NCBI RefSeq assembly: GCF_022063185.1
Contig: NZ_CP091913.1
Span: 1,302,001 to 1,366,000 of the forward strand
Length of the DNA stretch: 64,000 nucleotides
From: Nostoc sp. UHCC 0870
Lineage (GTDB): Bacteria; Cyanobacteriota; Cyanobacteriia; Cyanobacteriales; Nostocaceae
Direction: 5' to 3'
Each line of letters begins with the position of its first letter. The stretch's first letter is position 1. The notes below the pieces were generated by a model. That model was not told the origin of the DNA. It did not search any database and saw nothing but the letters and a program-made list of their open reading frames with translations. A program made the translations under genes and the position numbers. Shown piece by piece: positions 52,203 through 60,733 of the stretch.

Positions 52203-53795
52203 ATGACACTCAAACGAATATTTTTATTCTTTATACTGACACCGATCGCAGTTTTATTTGCGGCTTCATCTCTATTCGGTACTTTGCAAGAACCGCAGTT
52301 TCAAACTCGCTTGGAACTCTATCAAACTAATATTGCTCTCCAAGCGCAAGCTTGGCAAGCAGCAGATAGTCAAGATGATAGCTCCCAGGCGATTCGAGAA
52401 GCAATCCTTGGGGATCAACCCCTCGAAAGTGCTACGGAGAAATATCAAGAAACTCGTCAATCTGTGCAGACTAATTTGGTAAAAGTTCAAAGCCAACTTG
52501 CACAACTGCGTTCTACAGATGCAATTCCTACACCACCTAAACCACTACCAGAAGTACCTCCCACCATCGATACTTCTCGCTCAGACAAGGTAAAGCAGCT
52601 AGAGCAGTCCCAACAAAAAATGCAAAAATTTCTAGCTGAATTAGACTTACAGTTGGGAATTTTACAAGCCAAACAAGGAAAGACAGATACAGCAATCAAA
52701 ACCTGGAGTGAATTAGAACAGCGATTAGCAACCGACAGTCAACAGTCAACCGTTAGCACTAAAGAAACGGCTGCTGTATTAATTGGACTATGGAGTAATC
52801 CCCCGCGTCTGTTACCTGATGCTCAACAACAGATTCAAAATAATTTAACAGGTTGGTTTAGTTCTACAGCTTTGGTTCAACTCTATCAACTCCAACAACG
52901 CCAAGCAGCTTTATCAGAAGTGCAAGCAGCACAACAAGATGCGGCGAATCAGGCTGTGTTCAAGTTAGCATTTATTGGTACTGTCCCCGCTCTAACCGCC
53001 TTGGTGGGAGTGATTTTATTAATTTCCTTAACTGCTCAACGCTTAATTAAGGGGAAAGAGTCATTATTAGCGCGAAATGGTGATCTACTTTGGACAACAC
53101 CTTGGGATGGGGAAACCATACTACAAGTTTTTGTCGTCGGCTTTTTCTTCATGGGACAGGTTTTTGTTCCTGCTTTACTCTTAACACTCCCAATTCCGCG
53201 TCCCGTTGGGGATGTGCGCCTGCAAGCCGTTTATGTGTTAATTAGTTACATATTAGTGGCTGTGGGTGCGCTATTGGTAATGTATTTCTCCATCAAGCGG
53301 TTTTTCCCTCTACCAAGACTCTGGTTTAAATTACAACTACGAGATAATTGGTTTTTGTGGGGATTGGGGGGATATTGCGCCGCTTTACCTATAGTTGTCG
53401 TTGTTTCCTTGATTAATCAGCAACTATGGCAAGGACAGGGTGGTAGTAACCCTCTATTGCAACTAGCACTAGAAAGCCAAGATTTTGTAGCACTGGGGAT
53501 ATTTTACGTTACAGCTGCGATCGCAGCTCCTCTGTTTGAAGAAGTCCTATTTCGAGGCTTTTTATTACCGTCTTTAACTAAGTATCTACCCGTATGGGGA
53601 TCAATTCTCGCCAGTGGTTTGTTATTCGCGATCGCGCACCTGAGTTTATCAGAAGTGCTACCATTGACAGCTTTGGGTATCGTCTTAGGAGTAGTTTACA
53701 CGCGATCGCGCAACCTACTTGCACCCATGCTACTGCACAGCCTCTGGAATAGCGGCACACTCATCAGTCTGTTTCTCTTGGGTAGCGGTAATTAA
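52203..53795 (+). CDS. CPBP family intramembrane metalloprotease
   Basis: The 530-aa product has an N-terminal membrane segment, a long extramembrane helical region (about 30-240, coiled-coil-like with many Gln), then several membrane segments and a CPBP/Abi (Rce1-like) core: APLFEEVLFRGFLLPSLTKYLP (EExxxR), FAIAHLSLSEVLPLTALGIVLG (FxxxH) and LLHSLWNSG (H). These are the catalytic Glu, His and Asn sites of membrane-embedded metalloproteases. The substrate is unknown. The helical region includes a segment encoded by an ACAGTCA repeat (LATDSQQSTVSTKE). Start at ATG 52203. Confidence 0.9.
   Translation: MTLKRIFLFFILTPIAVLFAASSLFGTLQEPQFQTRLELYQTNIALQAQAWQAADSQDDSSQAIREAILGDQPLESATEKYQETRQSVQTNLVKVQSQLAQLRSTDAIPTPPKPLPEVPPTIDTSRSDKVKQLEQSQQKMQKFLAELDLQLGILQAKQGKTDTAIKTWSELEQRLATDSQQSTVSTKETAAVLIGLWSNPPRLLPDAQQQIQNNLTGWFSSTALVQLYQLQQRQAALSEVQAAQQDAANQAVFKLAFIGTVPALTALVGVILLISLTAQRLIKGKESLLARNGDLLWTTPWDGETILQVFVVGFFFMGQVFVPALLLTLPIPRPVGDVRLQAVYVLISYILVAVGALLVMYFSIKRFFPLPRLWFKLQLRDNWFLWGLGGYCAALPIVVVVSLINQQLWQGQGGSNPLLQLALESQDFVALGIFYVTAAIAAPLFEEVLFRGFLLPSLTKYLPVWGSILASGLLFAIAHLSLSEVLPLTALGIVLGVVYTRSRNLLAPMLLHSLWNSGTLISLFLLGSGN
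52733..52754. repeat. ACAGTCA repeat inside the CPBP gene
   Basis: Two to three copies of ACAGTCA occur in frame and encode DSQQST. It is the complement of the GTTGACT family found in recJ. Confidence 0.75.
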
Positions 53796-54688
53796 TCAAA
53801 CTCGAACTACACGGTTGCTAATCATAAAAATATTTGGTTTTATCTGCCCATAACTAAATTTTTTGGCTATGATGATTAGCTGATATCAAATAATATATCA
53901 ATTTGATGACAGACATAGAATTTATGAATATATAACCAGTAATACTGTTAAATAGATTACAAAATTTCCAGGTAGATTTTTATTATCATCTGGATAACTC
54001 AGTTCGTTCTTACAGTGTTGATTACTATCCTCAAGCACTCCAACCCGGAATTATGTATGGACTAGTTCCGGTGTGATTAATGATCATAGATACAGGTGAA
54101 TGAAAATAATTTAAACTGCAACCATTCTCTTATACGGAAGGTAGTTAGAGGATTTTTAGCCGGAGTAAACCCTCCCTGAGTATCTGACACAGGTAATTTC
54201 CATTAAAGTTATGTTGAAGATTGTGACCGTCTCCGATAAAAATCCGGAGATAACACGGGTATAAGAGTAGAAGGTGCTATGGTAAAGCTACTTTCACCTA
54301 TTAATTTAAAATTAATTCTTGTGAAAGAGGACTATTTACTCAAAATCTGTAATAATACTGACCTAGTTTATTTCATCAAGATGGTTAATATAGCTTTACT
54401 AAATCATTTTTGAGAGCCGAGAACCCTGTAAAGTCTGGCAATTCTTAAAAATGAAGCAGGATTGCTATAGCCATAAATAAACAAGATAATTCCAGTCATA
54501 ATTCAGATGAACTACTCGGATTTAAATCTTAGTAGCTTATCTATCTACGACTATTAGAACCTAGTTTTACTCACATTTTTATAAGTGTGGGGAAACTTTC
54601 TAATACTAACTCAGTCAAAATATGTTTAGTTGATTTAATCACACTAAAAACCTTAGTTTTACACATAATTTCAAGGAGCATAAACCAT
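53796..54688. other. Long intergenic region, no gene seen
   Basis: About 890 AT-rich nt. Nothing coding or clearly structured was recognised; ATCTCCGGATTTTTATCGG-like complements near 54233 and 54246 suggest one hairpin (TCCGATAAAAATCCGGAG at 54233-54250). A Shine-Dalgarno (AAGGAG) near 54673 belongs to the TM2 gene. Confidence 0.5.
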
Positions 54689-54964
54689 ATGGCAAATCTC
54701 AACCCAACTCAAACTCACAAACAACTATTAGCTAGCTATTGTGGGATTATTTTCGGTGGTTTCGGAGTGCATAAATTCATTTTAGGATATGCCCCAGAAG
54801 GCTTTATTATGTTAGTTATATCTGTAGTTGGAGGTACTTTTTCCTACGGCATGACTTTGTTAATTATGCAGCTTGTAGGTTTAATTGAAGGCATGATCTA
54901 CTTAAACAAAACTCCTGAACAATTTGTTGATACTTATATAGTAAATAAACAGCGTTGGTTTTAG
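54689..54964 (+). CDS. TM2 domain protein
   Basis: The start is ATG 54689 because AAGGAG lies about 11 nt upstream. The 91-aa product is MANLNPTQTHKQLLASYCGIIFGGFGVHKFILGYAPEGFIMLVISVVGGTFSYGMTLLIMQLVGLIEGMIYL, a TM2 (DUF) domain with two hydrophobic segments, the G-x-HKF-LG turn and a D/E-containing second turn. TM2 proteins are small membrane proteins of unclear function. A longer frame from GTG 54587 adds an unrelated leader. Confidence 0.9.
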   Translation: MANLNPTQTHKQLLASYCGIIFGGFGVHKFILGYAPEGFIMLVISVVGGTFSYGMTLLIMQLVGLIEGMIYLNKTPEQFVDTYIVNKQRWF

Positions 54965-55126
54965 AATAGGTCATGGGGAATGAGGCATCAAGAAAATGTT
55001 ATTTAATAGTGAACAGTAAACAGTAAACAGTTATCAGTCACTGTTCACTGATTTAATACCTAATGTCTAATCTCTAGCTTCTAACTCCTAATGCCTTTCT
55101 CATGTTTGTAATTAATGTAACCTGAT

Positions 55127-55306
55127 ATGTTTAGCAGCAAGCGTAAGTATCTAACCTGGGTAATATTTGTATTCGTGGGAATTGGCTACGTTAGTGCTAT
55201 GTCTAACATCGAAGTCCACTATTTCTTGAAGAGTCTGATTATCTTCCTTCCAATTCAGCTTGTAACTTTGATCTACGTGACTTCCCAACGTTGGAGTCGG
55301 AGTTAG
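55127..55306 (+). CDS. Small membrane protein, two TM segments
   Basis: ATG at 55127 opens a 59-codon frame, MFSSKRKYLTWVIFVFVGIG, YVSAMSNIEVHYFLKSLIIF, LPIQLVTLIYVTSQRWSRS, ending in TAG 55304-55306. It has two hydrophobic stretches (about 9-26 and 36-52) and a basic start and end, consistent with a small integral membrane protein. The codon usage is even and the amino-acid composition plausible. No named family is recognised. No strong ribosome site was noted, so this is a tentative gene. Confidence 0.5.
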   Translation: MFSSKRKYLTWVIFVFVGIGYVSAMSNIEVHYFLKSLIIFLPIQLVTLIYVTSQRWSRS

Positions 55307-55642
55307 AAGGGATTAGGGAGTTAAATCAGTGACTGATGACTGATGATGCCTCTTTTCTTCATTAGGGGTGTAAGGGTGTAAGGGTGTAGGGGTTGAAGGT
55401 GTTGGAGGGGGATTGAAAAAGAACCCAACACCATTGCCCCAAGGAGCAGGGCTTTTAACCCCAGGGTTAGGTTGGCTGCTCTTTCTTCCCCCTACACCCC
55501 TATACCCCTACACCCGCCCCAACGAGGCTTGGTAAATTTAATCTATTTACAATTGAGTCTTAGTTCCAGATTTCGCTACCCTCAAATTAGAGGTGCTTTT
55601 ATGCAAACGCCAGAATTCTCATAGCGAATCTAAAAACCTGCC
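55307..55642. other. Repeat-rich spacer before the copper ATPase
   Basis: A GGGTGTA-type tandem repeat at about 55367-55392 and its complement family (TACACCCCTATA near 55490-55515) form long inverted repeats. The rest, up to 55642, has a GGGTTAGGTTGG region but no gene. Confidence 0.6.
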
Positions 55643-58168
55643 ATGCAACTTGTCCCGAAAACTCAGCTTGACCTAGAACCGACCCCGACTAGAGAAAAAA
55701 TTCTGTTAGATGTTGGGGGTATGATGTGTGCTGGTTGTGTGAGTGCAGTAGAACGACAGCTCACCCAATATCCAGGAGTTCAGAGTGCTTGTGTGAATCT
55801 GGCTACAGAGGTAGCCGTTGTAGAGTCAGAAACTGGTGCAGTAGACCCAGAACTATTAGCCCAGAAATTGACAGCAGCCGGATTCCCCACTCAACCCCGG
55901 AAAACTAGCGACAAAGTAGCAGGCAAATCAACATCAGCAGACCCCACAGAACGACAACGCCGACAAATGCGTACTGCGTGGCAACAGTTGGCGATCGCGG
56001 CGGTGCTATTGTTGTTTTCAGGTATAGGACATTTGGGCAATCTCGGCAGCCAAATCTTACCTGTCTTGGATAACATCTGGTTTCATTATGGTTTAGCAAC
56101 CTTAGCACTATTAATTCCTGGTCGCCCGATTTTAATAGATGGGTGGCTAGGTTGGCGGCGTAATGCACCCAACATGAATACCTTAGTTGGCTTGGGAACT
56201 CTCACCGCGTATACAGCCAGCGTTGTAGCATTATTTTTTCCTCAACTCGGTTGGGAGTGTTTCTTTGACGAACCAGTGATGATGCTGGGCTTTATCCTGT
56301 TAGGTAGGACATTAGAACAACAAGCCAGGGGTAAAGCCGCCGCCGCATTTAGGAAACTGCTAGCACTTCAACCACAAATAGCGCGATTGATTCCTAACCC
56401 AGACACAGAAAAGATAGGACTGGGAAGCAATACCATCGAAATTCCCGCCGAACAAGTAAAAGTTGGGGAATGGGTGCAAGTTTTGCCAGGGGATAAAATT
56501 CCTGTGGATGGGGAAGTCCGTTTTGGCCAGACAACAATCAATGAGTCCATGCTGACTGGGGAAGCAGTGCCGGTGATTAAACAACCGGGAGATACAGTCG
56601 CCGCAGGCACTATCAACCAATCAGGCGCGATCGCTATCCAAGCCACCCGTACAGGTGCTGACACTACCTTAGCCCACATTGTCGCCTTAGTAGAAGCAGC
56701 CCAAACCCGCAAAGCCCCCGTCCAGAAATTAGCCGACACCGTAGCGGGTTACTTTACCTATGGGGTATTAACAGCCTCAGCCTTGACATTTGTCTTTTGG
56801 TATGTTTTCGGCACTCATATTTGGCCTGATGTCACTACTACCGGTGGCATAGAAATCATGAGTCACGCCGCACACACAACTCAGCACCAAGCAATCAGCA
56901 CTCAACACGCTCCACTTCTAATTAGTTTAAAACTAGCGATCGCTGTCATGGTCGTCGCCTGTCCCTGCGCTTTAGGACTCGCCACACCCACAGCCATCTT
57001 AGTTGGTACAGGTATCGGTGCAGAACAGGGTCTATTAATCAAAGGTGGCGACGTTTTAGAAAAAGTCCACAAACTCAACACCGTGGTCTTTGATAAAACA
57101 GGCACACTCACCACAGGTCATCCGCAAGTTACTGATTGTTTGGTGGTTGGGGACTGGGGACAGATCAATTCAAAATTCAAAATCATGCCCTCGAACGAAG
57201 TGAAGGGTCAAAATTCAAAATTAGAAAGCTGCCAGGGATTGGAAACAAGGGAGATTGAGGAAAATAATACCCAATGTCCTATGTCCCATGACTTAATACA
57301 ACTTGCAGCCGCCGTGGAAAGTGGCACTTATCATCCTTTGGCTAAAGCCATTCAGCAGGAAGCCAAGCGTCTACAGTTAGCGATTCCAGATGCTGTAGAC
57401 TTCCACACTGAAGCAGGATTGGGTGTATCGGCGGTGGTGAATGGTGAAACGGTACTGTTAGGAAACTGGGAATGGTTGAGTTGGCATGGTGTTGTGATTG
57501 ATGAGACAGCACAACAGTCAGCTAAAGAGCTAGCAACAGAGGGTAAAACCGTTGTCGGTGTTGCCGTTGCGGGGATTTTGGCGGGTGTGATTGGTGTGCA
57601 AGATACCCTCAGAGAAGATGCTCACACCACAGTAGAACAATTGCGCCAGATGGGTTTGCGGGTGATGCTTTTAAGTGGCGATCGCCCAGAAGCTGCTAGT
57701 GCGATCGCCCAAAAGTTGGGTATAGATCACACCGATGTCCTAGCTGGCATTCCTCCCAGCAAAAAAGCCGCCGTCATTCAAGAACTACAAACCCAATCTG
57801 CACATCACGTTGCCATGATTGGCGATGGAATCAATGATGCACCCGCATTATCCCAAGCCGATGTCGGCATTGCCTTACACTCTGGCACAGATGTCGCAAT
57901 GGAAACAGCCCAAATAGTCTTGATGCGCGATCGCTTGAGTGATGTTGTCCAAGCAATTTGCCTCAGTCGTGCCACCTTCAACAAAATTCGCCAGAATTTA
58001 TTCTGGGCTTTTGCCTACAATACCATTGGTATTCCTCTCGCAGCAGGTGTTCTATTACCAAATTGGGGTTTTGTCCTCAGCCCTTCCGGTGCGGCGGCAC
58101 TCATGGCCTTTAGCTCAGTCAGTGTAGTGACTAACTCCGTATTATTACGTCGGTTAGCTCATCATTAG
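55643..58168 (+). CDS. Copper-type P1B ATPase (CtaA/PacS/CopA-like)
   Basis: The 841-aa protein begins with an HMA metal-binding domain (LLDVGGMMCAGCVSAVERQL, CxxC). It continues with eight membrane segments, the A-domain TGEAVP, the CPC motif in VACPCALGLATPTAIL, the phosphorylation motif DKTGTLTTG, GDGINDAPALSQADVGIAL, and a TM end. CPC plus CxxC indicate Cu+ transport. CtaA and PacS of cyanobacteria bring copper to the cell interior and to the thylakoid; which one this is cannot be told here. Two polar inserts, near residues 411-430 (HAAHTTQHQAISTQHAP) and 508-550 (SKFKIMPSNEVKGQNSKLES), are repeat-derived. Confidence 0.95.
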   Translation: MQLVPKTQLDLEPTPTREKILLDVGGMMCAGCVSAVERQLTQYPGVQSACVNLATEVAVVESETGAVDPELLAQKLTAAGFPTQPRKTSDKVAGKSTSADPTERQRRQMRTAWQQLAIAAVLLLFSGIGHLGNLGSQILPVLDNIWFHYGLATLALLIPGRPILIDGWLGWRRNAPNMNTLVGLGTLTAYTASVVALFFPQLGWECFFDEPVMMLGFILLGRTLEQQARGKAAAAFRKLLALQPQIARLIPNPDTEKIGLGSNTIEIPAEQVKVGEWVQVLPGDKIPVDGEVRFGQTTINESMLTGEAVPVIKQPGDTVAAGTINQSGAIAIQATRTGADTTLAHIVALVEAAQTRKAPVQKLADTVAGYFTYGVLTASALTFVFWYVFGTHIWPDVTTTGGIEIMSHAAHTTQHQAISTQHAPLLISLKLAIAVMVVACPCALGLATPTAILVGTGIGAEQGLLIKGGDVLEKVHKLNTVVFDKTGTLTTGHPQVTDCLVVGDWGQINSKFKIMPSNEVKGQNSKLESCQGLETREIEENNTQCPMSHDLIQLAAAVESGTYHPLAKAIQQEAKRLQLAIPDAVDFHTEAGLGVSAVVNGETVLLGNWEWLSWHGVVIDETAQQSAKELATEGKTVVGVAVAGILAGVIGVQDTLREDAHTTVEQLRQMGLRVMLLSGDRPEAASAIAQKLGIDHTDVLAGIPPSKKAAVIQELQTQSAHHVAMIGDGINDAPALSQADVGIALHSGTDVAMETAQIVLMRDRLSDVVQAICLSRATFNKIRQNLFWAFAYNTIGIPLAAGVLLPNWGFVLSPSGAAALMAFSSVSVVTNSVLLRRLAHH

Positions 58169-58559
58169 GTAACATTACAGCATCAATGTAGTTTCTCCCA
58201 TCTCAGGTTAAACTAAATTGATAGGTACAAGTTCAGCATCTCATGAAATATACTGTCACTCCTTGAGGCGTGACGGTAGTTTACAAAGTAGAACAAATCG
58301 GTTCTACTTTGTGTCTGTAAATATAGCGGTTGTCATTGGCAGAAAATACACTACTCTAGTACAACACGGCGGAAATAAAGATACCATTCTCAATAGTTCA
58401 AAGCTTTAAAATACAGGTCTTTTGACTTTTGATGTTTGACTTTTGACTTCCGCGCAGCGTTACTAGCCTCTAGCAGAGTGTATTGCACACAAGCGAGAAA
58501 CGCTATTCTGTAATGCTGCACAACATCAAACATCAGACATCAGACTGTAGTGGGCGAGA
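58169..58559. other. Intergenic region with hairpins and AGTCAAA-type repeats
   Basis: About 390 nt with GTCAC/GTGAC (58256-58275) and the perfect 12-bp hairpin listed separately. TTTTGACTTTTGATGTTTGACTTTTGACTT near 58418-58447 is a GACTTTT-type repeat. No gene seen. Confidence 0.6.
58283..58312. terminator. Perfect hairpin downstream of the copper ATPase
   Basis: ACAAAGTAGAAC (58283-58294) pairs with GTTCTACTTTGT (58301-58312) around a 6-nt loop. It is about 115 nt after the ATPase stop, so terminator or small RNA are both possible. Confidence 0.5.
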
Positions 58560-59063
58560 ATGGCAGGCAATAATACTCAAAAATTTAGAATTAATCAAAA
58601 TTGCAACGATTTTGGTAACGATTTATCAACAGCAGTAGAAACAAGTGAAAGTCATCTACTAATTCTGGAAGATGATCAGGGTCGGAAAGAATTTATTTTA
58701 GAAAATCCTGTCTACTCTCTTGGTAGAGACCGCGAGTCTAATATCCGTTTAGTATCTCAATTCGTCTCTCGTCGCCATGCTACATTGGTGAGAATGCCAA
58801 GACAGAATAACACTCAAAGCTATTATTACCGCATCGTAGATGGTGATGGTCAAGGCAAACCTAGTGCTAATGGTTTCATGATTAACGGGCGCAAAATGAC
58901 AGCCTACGATTTAAAAAATGAAGATGAAATTGTCTTTGGCCCTAAAATACGTGCCATTTATTATCTGTTGAAAAATACTCCGCGTTGTGGACAAACCGAT
59001 GCTAGTGAGTATGACATTACACTCATTAATCCCGGTATGACTGATGACATAGAGGAAATTTGA
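58560..59063 (+). CDS. FHA domain protein
   Basis: The 167-aa product starts at ATG 58560 and has an FHA domain at about 40-145: FILENPVYSLGRDRESNIRLVSQFVSRRHATLVRM with the G-R and S-R-H residues that hold phosphothreonine, then DGDGQGKPSANGFMINGRKMTAYDLKNEDEIVFGPKIRAIY with the N-G motif. It binds Thr-phosphorylated partners in Ser/Thr-kinase signalling. It lacks other domains. Similar small FHA proteins are common in filamentous cyanobacteria. Confidence 0.93.
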   Translation: MAGNNTQKFRINQNCNDFGNDLSTAVETSESHLLILEDDQGRKEFILENPVYSLGRDRESNIRLVSQFVSRRHATLVRMPRQNNTQSYYYRIVDGDGQGKPSANGFMINGRKMTAYDLKNEDEIVFGPKIRAIYYLLKNTPRCGQTDASEYDITLINPGMTDDIEEI

Positions 59064-59125
59064 AAATAGGGAGTAGGGGATAGGGGGGAGACAAGAAAGT
59101 AAAAAGGTCACGTCGCTTTGCTCCG

Positions 59126-59153
59126 AATTCAAAATTCAAAATTCAAAATTCAA
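59126..59153. repeat. STRR: 4 copies of ATTCAAA
   Basis: Four heptamers downstream of the FHA gene. The family also occurs before rsmB (about 62097-62116) and, in frame, in the copper ATPase gene (about 57165-57225). Confidence 0.9.
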
Positions 59154-59303
59154 AATTAAATACCCCACAGATAAATCCGGGGGCTTGAATTAATCTTGTT
59201 TGAATTTTTTATTCTCCATAAATAAATTTAGGGGATTGTATGCTTTTTTTCTTTGGTCAAAGAAACGAATTTTTTGACTTTTTTCTGTCCCATGCCCTTA
59301 AAT

Positions 59304-59657
59304 TCAGTATGAACCCACCAGACTTTCTATTAAATGCCAATAACGATTTCCCTCAATTTCTTGCCTAATAAAATCAAACATTTGTCGGCAGCGATTATTA
59401 ATGCGGAGTGGTAATTCCTCATTTTTAATGACAATACTCATTCGGCTTTCTGTCTCTGTAGCCGTTGATTTATCAATCAGCACTTCCACTTTGACTAATT
59501 GGGAAACTGAAACATTCCCAGGAATCTCACGTGCCATAACGTAATCGGGTGTGTAGTATTGAATTTCCAAATCACAGTTCTGTAATAGGTCTACAACTAA
59601 TGGCTGAAGATCGTCAATATGAACAGCAATAATAAATGAACATGTATAGCGAGCCAT
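59304..59657 (-). CDS. Conserved cyanobacterial protein
   Basis: The 117-aa product (MARYTCSFIIAVHIDDLQPLVVDLLQNCDLEIQYYTPDYVMAREIPG, then LVKVEVLIDKSTATETESRMSIVIKNEELPL and RCRQMFDFIRQEIEGNRYWHLI) has an alpha/beta pattern and no membrane segments. It is recognised as conserved in cyanobacteria, of unknown function. The start is the ATG complement at 59655-59657. No operon partner is seen. Confidence 0.8.
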   Translation of the reverse strand: MARYTCSFIIAVHIDDLQPLVVDLLQNCDLEIQYYTPDYVMAREIPGNVSVSQLVKVEVLIDKSTATETESRMSIVIKNEELPLRINNRCRQMFDFIRQEIEGNRYWHLIESLVGSY

Positions 59658-59958
59658 AATAGCCCCACACCTGGTAACACTCCGTCCATCCTATAATACT
59701 GAAGTGACTAAACGGCAAGTGCTTATAGATTCCTTAAACAAAAATCCCTGAAAATACTATTTTATCAGCTTTTTGACCTGTGACCTGTGGCAAATATTCT
59801 GGAAACAAGTATTAGATACGACGGCGATCGCGTCATACTTGGGGATGATCCTCATATCTCCCATGTGATATCAGATATTTCCCACTGATAGTAGATGTAA
59901 ATGATACTCTGTTTCTATACTGTAATTAAGAAGTGTTGCGTAAACTAGGAACGTATAT
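59658..59958. other. Divergent spacer
   Basis: About 300 nt, with TGACCTGTGACCTGTGGC near 59775 and GTGATATCAGATATTTCCCACTGATA near 59868 as weak symmetric words. It holds promoters for both neighbours; no gene seen. Confidence 0.4.
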
Positions 59959-60186
59959 ATGCCATTATTCATGCAAACAGCAAATTCAGTCGCCACAGGT
60001 GGCTCTCATTTTCCTCTAGCTTTTACATTAGTCTATGTAGTGGGCTTTATTGCTGCTGTCTCCATTGGTTCTATTGCTTGGTACAACTCTAAGCGTCCTG
60101 CTGGTTGGGAAAGCAAGGATCGTCCTGATTTTGTGCCTAAAATTGAAAAAGAAGAAACTCCGGGTCTGGGTGAACCGAAGTCATAA
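59959..60186 (+). CDS. Single-TM photosynthesis-associated protein, Psb35-like
   Basis: The 75-aa product reads MPLFMQTANSVATGGSHFPL, AFTLVYVVGFIAAVSIGSIA, WYNSKRPAGWESKDRPDFVP, KIEKEETPGLGEPKS. One hydrophobic helix (about 20-40) is followed by the WYNSKRPAGWE motif and a charged tail. The motif and layout fit, from memory, the PSII assembly factor Psb35, which stabilises the CP47 module and its Hlip proteins. The name is an inference; the gene itself is clear. The ATG at 59959 or 59971 may be used. Confidence 0.85.
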   Translation: MPLFMQTANSVATGGSHFPLAFTLVYVVGFIAAVSIGSIAWYNSKRPAGWESKDRPDFVPKIEKEETPGLGEPKS

Positions 60187-60253
60187 TTAGTCAATAATCA
60201 TTAGTCATTAGTCATGAGTCAATCAAGTCTAAGCTAAAGACTTTTGACTAAAG

Positions 60254-60676
60254 TTAGTTCTGAACTTCAACCCAACGACGGTAAAGCTTTTGGATTTTTT
60301 TGAGCAGTGCAGTATGCGCTGAATGATTAGATTCATTCATGTGGGTTAACTCTTGCAATTTTGTCAAGAGTCTTGCTTCCTCGATCGCTACCTCACCATC
60401 ACTGTAAATTAAACCACTGATGGCTTCAATCAGATTTTCGCAGTCTTCACTGCTGGGGCGATCGCCTAAGTATTCTTTCACCCATGTGTAACATTCATTG
60501 GGTTGTACAGGAACTAATTCATACAACCACGGTTTAATCTCTGGATCTGTAGCCAAACCCTTGGCCTGAGCTATTTCACGTAGATATTGCCTTTCTTCTG
60601 GTTGAATTCTGCCGTCGATCCATGCAGCTCCAATCAGAATTTTAACTAAATTTTTGACATTGGCATCAGTTATCAT
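60254..60676 (-). CDS. TerB-like domain protein
   Basis: The 140-aa helical protein has VKNLVKILIGAAWIDGRIQPEERQYLREIAQAKGL and EAISGLIYSDGEVAIEEARLLTKLQEL, the twin D-G-x-(I/V)-x-x-E-E-R/A segments of TerB/DjlA-type domains that may bind metal. It is possibly linked to tellurite-type stress or membrane-associated signalling; no ter genes are nearby. Start: ATG complement at 60674-60676. It is cotranscribable with rsmB, which lies 57 nt upstream on the same strand in transcription order. Confidence 0.85.
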   Translation of the reverse strand: MITDANVKNLVKILIGAAWIDGRIQPEERQYLREIAQAKGLATDPEIKPWLYELVPVQPNECYTWVKEYLGDRPSSEDCENLIEAISGLIYSDGEVAIEEARLLTKLQELTHMNESNHSAHTALLKKIQKLYRRWVEVQN

Positions 60677-60733
60677 TGCTGCCTCCTCTGGGAGATTCAG
60701 GCTTTCATCAAATCGTACAATCCTTGATCGTAT

